A program made the position numbers and the translations under genes. Shown in pieces: positions 6,530 through 9,477 of a stretch of 9,477 nt of DNA. Origin of the DNA: CAZJNX01 sp964547415 (lineage in GTDB: Bacteria; Pseudomonadota; Alphaproteobacteria; Rhizobiales; Amorphaceae); contig CAZJNX010000187.1 of NCBI GenBank assembly GCA_964547415.1, positions 1 to 9,477 on the forward strand. The letters are read 5' to 3'. The stretch's first letter is position 1; every line of letters starts with the position of its first letter. The notes below the pieces were generated by a model, which was given only the letters and a program-made list of their open reading frames with translations, did no database searches and had not been told where the DNA came from.

Positions 6530-7669
6530 ATGCCGACACGACTTTCGTGCCCGTCCCGGGTCGCCGCCCGCGCGCCCCTTCCCGCCCTGTGCCGCCTCCT
6601 TCTCGTCCTGTTCCTCCTCGCGGTCGCCCCGTCCGGGCGGGCCGAGGAGGACACGTGGCTCGGCGGCCCGCCGCCCGGCGAGCGACCGGTCGAGATCCTG
6701 ACCGGCGTCAACCTCATCAACATCACCGACGTCAACGAGCGCGAGGAGACCATCGACTTCGACGCCGCCGTCTACATGGAGTGGACGGACGAGCGCCTCG
6801 CCTACGACCCGGCGAGCGTCGGCATGGACGACTGGACGCCCGGCGATTATTCCCGCCCGCCGCGCAAGATTTTCCTCGGCGACTTCGCGGTGAAGGAGAT
6901 TTTCGCGGGCTGGCGCCCCCATCTCCTCATTGCCAACGGCATCGGCAACCGCGTACCCAACAACATGGCCGTCAGCATCTGGCCGGACGGACACATCGCC
7001 TATTCGGAGAGCTTCTCGGCAACGGCCGAGACCCCGATGGACCTGAGGCGCTATCCGTTCGACTATCAGCAGCTGGAGATCTATTTTCACCCCTTCATCT
7101 ACGACCGGGACGAAGTGCTGCTCGTGCCGAACGAGCGGCTGGCCCGGACGTGGGACGAGAACGTCGGCATCGCCGACTGGTCGCGCGAGCGGGTCAGCAT
7201 CGCCGAGCGGGCGGGCCGCATCGCCTACTTCGACGACCGGCTGAAGGACGTCTCCGAATTCACGCTGACCATCGAGATCCAGCGCCGCCCGTACCACTTC
7301 CTCGTGTCCATCCTGGCGCCCATGGTCCTCCTCGTCTCCCTCACCTGGTCGGTGTTCTGGATGGATCGGGAGAGCCTGTCGACCCGCGTGGACATCACCT
7401 TCATCGGGATCCTGAGCGTCGTCGCCTACTATTTCGTCATCCTCGACCGCATCCCGGAAGTGCCGTACCTCACGCTGGTCGACACCTTCATGATCGCCAC
7501 CTTCCTGATGCTGACGGCCGGCGTCGTGCTGATCGTGGTGGTGGAGACGCTCGGCCGCTCGCGCAACTATGCCCTGGTGGGCGAGGTGGACCGCATCTGC
7601 CGCTGGGCCTTCCCCCTCGGCTACGTCGTCCTCGCGGGGACCCTCGCGACCGCCTTCCTGTTGCTGTGA
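6530..7669 (+). CDS. Bacterial pentameric ligand-gated ion channel (Cys-loop receptor homologue)
   Basis: Predicted subunit of a homopentameric inner-membrane channel opened by an extracellular ligand or protons, related to GLIC and ELIC. From Met 6530 (379 residues): a Sec signal peptide with h-region LLLVLFLLAVA and likely cleavage after SGRA at about 38; an extracellular beta-sandwich to about 253 with the VYMEWTDERLAYDP strand; and the Pro-loop MDLRRYPFDYQQLEIYFHPF (170-189), the counterpart of the Cys-loop without its two cysteines, as in prokaryotic members. Then M1 at about 254-277 ending FWMD; M2 pore helix at about 284-306 (STRVDITFIGILSVVAYYFV); the M2-M3 loop RIPEVPYLTL; M3 at about 314-340; a short cytoplasmic link; and M4 at about 356-378. 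The only cysteines are 7, 21 and 357. The ribosome site is weak (GAGCGAG). It converges on the kinase gene, with 22 bases between the ends. Ligand and ion selectivity cannot be told. Confidence 0.92.
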   Translation: MPTRLSCPSRVAARAPLPALCRLLLVLFLLAVAPSGRAEEDTWLGGPPPGERPVEILTGVNLINITDVNEREETIDFDAAVYMEWTDERLAYDPASVGMDDWTPGDYSRPPRKIFLGDFAVKEIFAGWRPHLLIANGIGNRVPNNMAVSIWPDGHIAYSESFSATAETPMDLRRYPFDYQQLEIYFHPFIYDRDEVLLVPNERLARTWDENVGIADWSRERVSIAERAGRIAYFDDRLKDVSEFTLTIEIQRRPYHFLVSILAPMVLLVSLTWSVFWMDRESLSTRVDITFIGILSVVAYYFVILDRIPEVPYLTLVDTFMIATFLMLTAGVVLIVVVETLGRSRNYALVGEVDRICRWAFPLGYVVLAGTLATAFLLL

Positions 7670-7672
7670 CGC

Positions 7673-7687
7673 CGCCGCATCGCGGCG
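7673..7687. terminator. Small hairpin between convergent genes
   Basis: CGCCGC (7673-7678) and GCGGCG (7682-7687) form a 6-bp stem with a 3-base loop in the 22-base space between the channel gene and the oppositely oriented kinase gene. It could serve both directions. No run of T is present. Confidence 0.3.
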
Positions 7688-7691
7688 CCGC

Positions 7692-9119
7692 TCACAGCGG
7701 GATCGAGACCTCGGCGCGCAGGCCCCCGGCGGGCGAGGAGGTGAGGCGCACGTCGCCGCCGTGCTTGCGCGCGATGTCCCGGGCGATGGTGAGGCCGAGG
7801 CCCGTGCCGGACGTGTCCTGGTTGCGCGCCCGGTCGAGTCGGTAGAAGGGCTTGAACACCTCCTCCCGCTCTTCGGGCGGAATGCCCGGCCCGTCGTCGT
7901 CGACGGTCACCACCAGCCGGTCCGCCTCCCGCAGGACGGCCACCTCCACCGTGCCGGCGTGGTTCACCGCGTTGCCCACGAGGTTGGCCAGCATCCGGCG
8001 GAAGGCGTTGGGCTTCACCGGCGCGGCGAGCTTGCCCTCGGCCGCCACCGCCACCGCCGCGCCGCCCCGCGCGGCCTCAGCCGCCACGTCCCGGGCGATG
8101 GCACCGATGTCCACCGCGTCGGCGTGCTCGTCCACCTCGGTGCGGGCGAAGGCGAGGTAGTCCTCCAGCATCGCCTGCATGGCGGCGACGTCCTTCTCGA
8201 GGGCGCCCGTGTCGGCCGTCCCCGAGATGAGGGCGAGCTCGAGGCGGAAGCGGGTGAGCATGGTCCGCAGGTCGTGGGACACGCCCGCGAGCATCGCCGT
8301 CCGCTGCTCCATCTGCCGCTCGATGCGCCGGCGCATGTCGATGAAGGCCCAGGCCGCCTGGCGGACCTCGAGGGCGCCGTAGGGGCGAAAATCCTCCACC
8401 GGCTGGCCGCGCCCGAACCGCTCGGCCGCCTTGGCGAGCTTCTGCACCGGGCGGACCTGGTTGCGCAGGAACAGGACCGCGACGGCGATGAGGACGAGCG
8501 AGGTGCCCGCCATCCACACGAGCGTGATGTGGGAGTTGGAGGCGTAGGTCTGGCTGCGCCGCGTGACCACCTGGAGCACCGCGTCGTCGAGCTTCACCCG
8601 GATCTCCACGAAGGCCGAGCGGCCCACGGTGTCGATCCAGAAGGGCTTGCCCACCTTGAGGCTGATGTTGCGCGAGAGCGTCCGGTCGAGGAGCGAGAAG
8701 AAGGGCTTGGGCGCGGGCCGCGGCAGGGACGCGGTGTCGAGGAGCTGGATCTGGTCGAAGAACTGCCGGTCGGCGATCCGCAGGACCTCCTCCCGGGACG
8801 CGCGGTCGGGCAGGGCCTCGAGGAGCTCCACCACCATGGCGAGCTCGGATGCCGTCGCCTGGGACAGGCGCTCGGTCATCCCCTCCCAGTGGCGGTCCAT
8901 GAAGACGGCCGCCACGACCGACTGGAGGATCAGCATCGGCAGGATGATGATGAGGAGGGAGCGCGGAAACAGCCGCCGCGGCAGGCGCCGGCGCAGCCAG
9001 CGCGCGAAGCCCGGCGGCGGGCCCATCCGCCTCAGCACGCGCCGCCAGGCCGGCCGGCGCGCCTCGCCCCGCTCCCCGGGCGCGGCGTCCCGCCGGGCAC
9101 CGGCATCGAGCATCGTCAT
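7692..9119 (-). CDS. EnvZ-like sensor histidine kinase
   Basis: Inner-membrane sensor kinase that should phosphorylate and dephosphorylate the OmpR-family regulator encoded just upstream. From ATG at 9119 (475 residues): a long, very basic cytoplasmic leader (1-53) rich in Arg; TM1 at about 55-74; a periplasmic domain at about 75-195; TM2 at about 198-218; HAMP at about 219-270; DHp with His282 in GVSHDLRTMLTRFRLEL; HATPase with N box around Asn383, DDDGPGIP at 407-414 and GTGLGL at 438-443, ending in VSIPL. The H-box has Met287 where the EnvZ consensus has Pro; I recall a non-proline residue at this site in other alphaproteobacterial EnvZ-like kinases. The ribosome site GAGGAGG lies 7 bases before the start. 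The gene follows the regulator by 40 bases, so the two are probably one operon. The stimulus is unknown; envelope or osmotic sensing is only a family analogy. Confidence 0.93.
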   Translation of the reverse strand: MTMLDAGARRDAAPGERGEARRPAWRRVLRRMGPPPGFARWLRRRLPRRLFPRSLLIIILPMLILQSVVAAVFMDRHWEGMTERLSQATASELAMVVELLEALPDRASREEVLRIADRQFFDQIQLLDTASLPRPAPKPFFSLLDRTLSRNISLKVGKPFWIDTVGRSAFVEIRVKLDDAVLQVVTRRSQTYASNSHITLVWMAGTSLVLIAVAVLFLRNQVRPVQKLAKAAERFGRGQPVEDFRPYGALEVRQAAWAFIDMRRRIERQMEQRTAMLAGVSHDLRTMLTRFRLELALISGTADTGALEKDVAAMQAMLEDYLAFARTEVDEHADAVDIGAIARDVAAEAARGGAAVAVAAEGKLAAPVKPNAFRRMLANLVGNAVNHAGTVEVAVLREADRLVVTVDDDGPGIPPEEREEVFKPFYRLDRARNQDTSGTGLGLTIARDIARKHGGDVRLTSSPAGGLRAEVSIPL

Positions 9120-9126
9120 CGCTCCG

Positions 9127-9133
9127 CCTCCTC
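9127..9133 (-). promoter_or_regulatory. Ribosome binding site of the EnvZ-like kinase
   Basis: GAGGAGG on the minus strand, 7 bases before ATG 9119, in the 40-base space after the regulator stop codon. A second in-frame ATG two codons further (9113) would be served by a GGAG closer to the start, so either Met could be used. Confidence 0.6.
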
Positions 9134-9159
9134 GCCGTCGCCGCCGCCCGGGCGGCCCG

Positions 9160-9477
9160 TCACTCGCCGGGCTCGGCGATCAGCCGGTAACCCGCCCCGC
9201 GGATCGTCTGCAGCCAGCGCGGGTTCGCCGGATCCTCCTCGATCTTGCGCCGCAGCCGGTTGATCTGCACGTCGATGGCCCGGTCGCCGAGCCCCCCCTC
9301 CTCCGGCATCAGGTGGTGGCGGGGGATCGTCTCGCCAGGGCGCTCGGCGAACAGGCCCATGAGGTGCCGCTCCCGGTCCGTGAGGCGCACCGGCGCCCCG
9401 TCCTTCAGGAGCTCGCCCGAGCGCGCATCGTAGACGAACGGGCCGAAGCGGATCGAGGCGGTCCGCGCCGGCCCGCC
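9160..9477 (-). CDS. OmpR-family response regulator, DNA-binding half, 5' truncated
   Basis: C-terminal winged-helix domain of an OmpR/PhoB-type regulator; the receiver domain lies outside the window. The frame stays open to 9477. It reads RFGPFVYDARSGELLKDG, then VRLTDRERHLMGLFAERPGETIPRHHLM, the recognition helix region DRAIDVQINRLRRKIEEDP, and the wing WLQTIRGAGYRLIAEPGE before TGA. These are the hallmark strands, helix and GxGYR wing of the Trans_reg_C family. The GTG at 9390 is an internal codon, not a start, because the family pattern continues upstream of it. It precedes the EnvZ-like kinase on the same strand, matching the usual ompR-envZ order. Confidence 0.93.
   Translation of the reverse strand, partial: GGPARTASIRFGPFVYDARSGELLKDGAPVRLTDRERHLMGLFAERPGETIPRHHLMPEEGGLGDRAIDVQINRLRRKIEEDPANPRWLQTIRGAGYRLIAEPGE

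Noticed and set aside
7569..9263. Long plus-strand open frame opposite the EnvZ-like kinase
   Set aside because: It is antisense to a clear HAMP-HisKA-HATPase gene and consists of His/Arg/Glu/Gly-rich low-complexity sequence.

Overview
The window is a high-GC chromosomal segment that reads as an alphaproteobacterium, most likely Hyphomicrobiales (Rhizobiales) or a close relative. The clues are a PleC/DivJ/PdhS-type cell-cycle histidine kinase, a class A RNase P RNA, an EnvZ-like kinase with the HDLRT-x-LTR H-box I recall from alphaproteobacterial relatives, and strong G/C bias at third codon positions. The bias leaves long open frames on the wrong strand. No tRNA, rRNA, insertion sequence, integrase or CRISPR array was seen.

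Left part (1-2190, + strand): the C-terminal part of a membrane-anchored two-PAS sensor kinase, cut by the window start, is followed within 30 bases by the RNase P RNA gene rnpB. A weak -35-like hexamer for rnpB overlaps the kinase stop codon.

Middle (2191-5930, + strand): a 370-base untranslated stretch with an AT-rich dip and several inverted repeats leads into a large gene for an exported glycosidase. The protein has an N-terminal carbohydrate-binding-like module, a GH15 (glucoamylase-like) catalytic module and a C-terminal RTX calcium-binding block. There is no Sec signal, so type I secretion is expected; no transporter genes lie in the window. A 10-N assembly gap falls at the junction with the RTX block, so the true length is unknown. 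A perfect 11-bp hairpin follows the gene.

Then (5930-6475): a stretch without a confident gene. It contains an RTX-like fragment that appears broken by a frameshift and ends before an imperfect terminator-like inverted repeat.

Right part (6476-9477): a bacterial pentameric ligand-gated ion channel (Cys-loop receptor relative of GLIC/ELIC) with its own probable promoter lies on the + strand. It converges on a two-component pair on the - strand: an OmpR-family response regulator (cut by the window end) followed by an EnvZ-like sensor kinase.

The window is thus a set of separate units rather than one pathway: cell-cycle or polarity signalling, tRNA processing, extracellular glucan breakdown, a predicted ligand-gated channel and an envelope-sensing two-component system. 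The most noteworthy items are the CBM-GH15-RTX fusion, the bacterial ligand-gated channel and the degraded RTX fragment between them. I did not find a clearly new multi-gene system.
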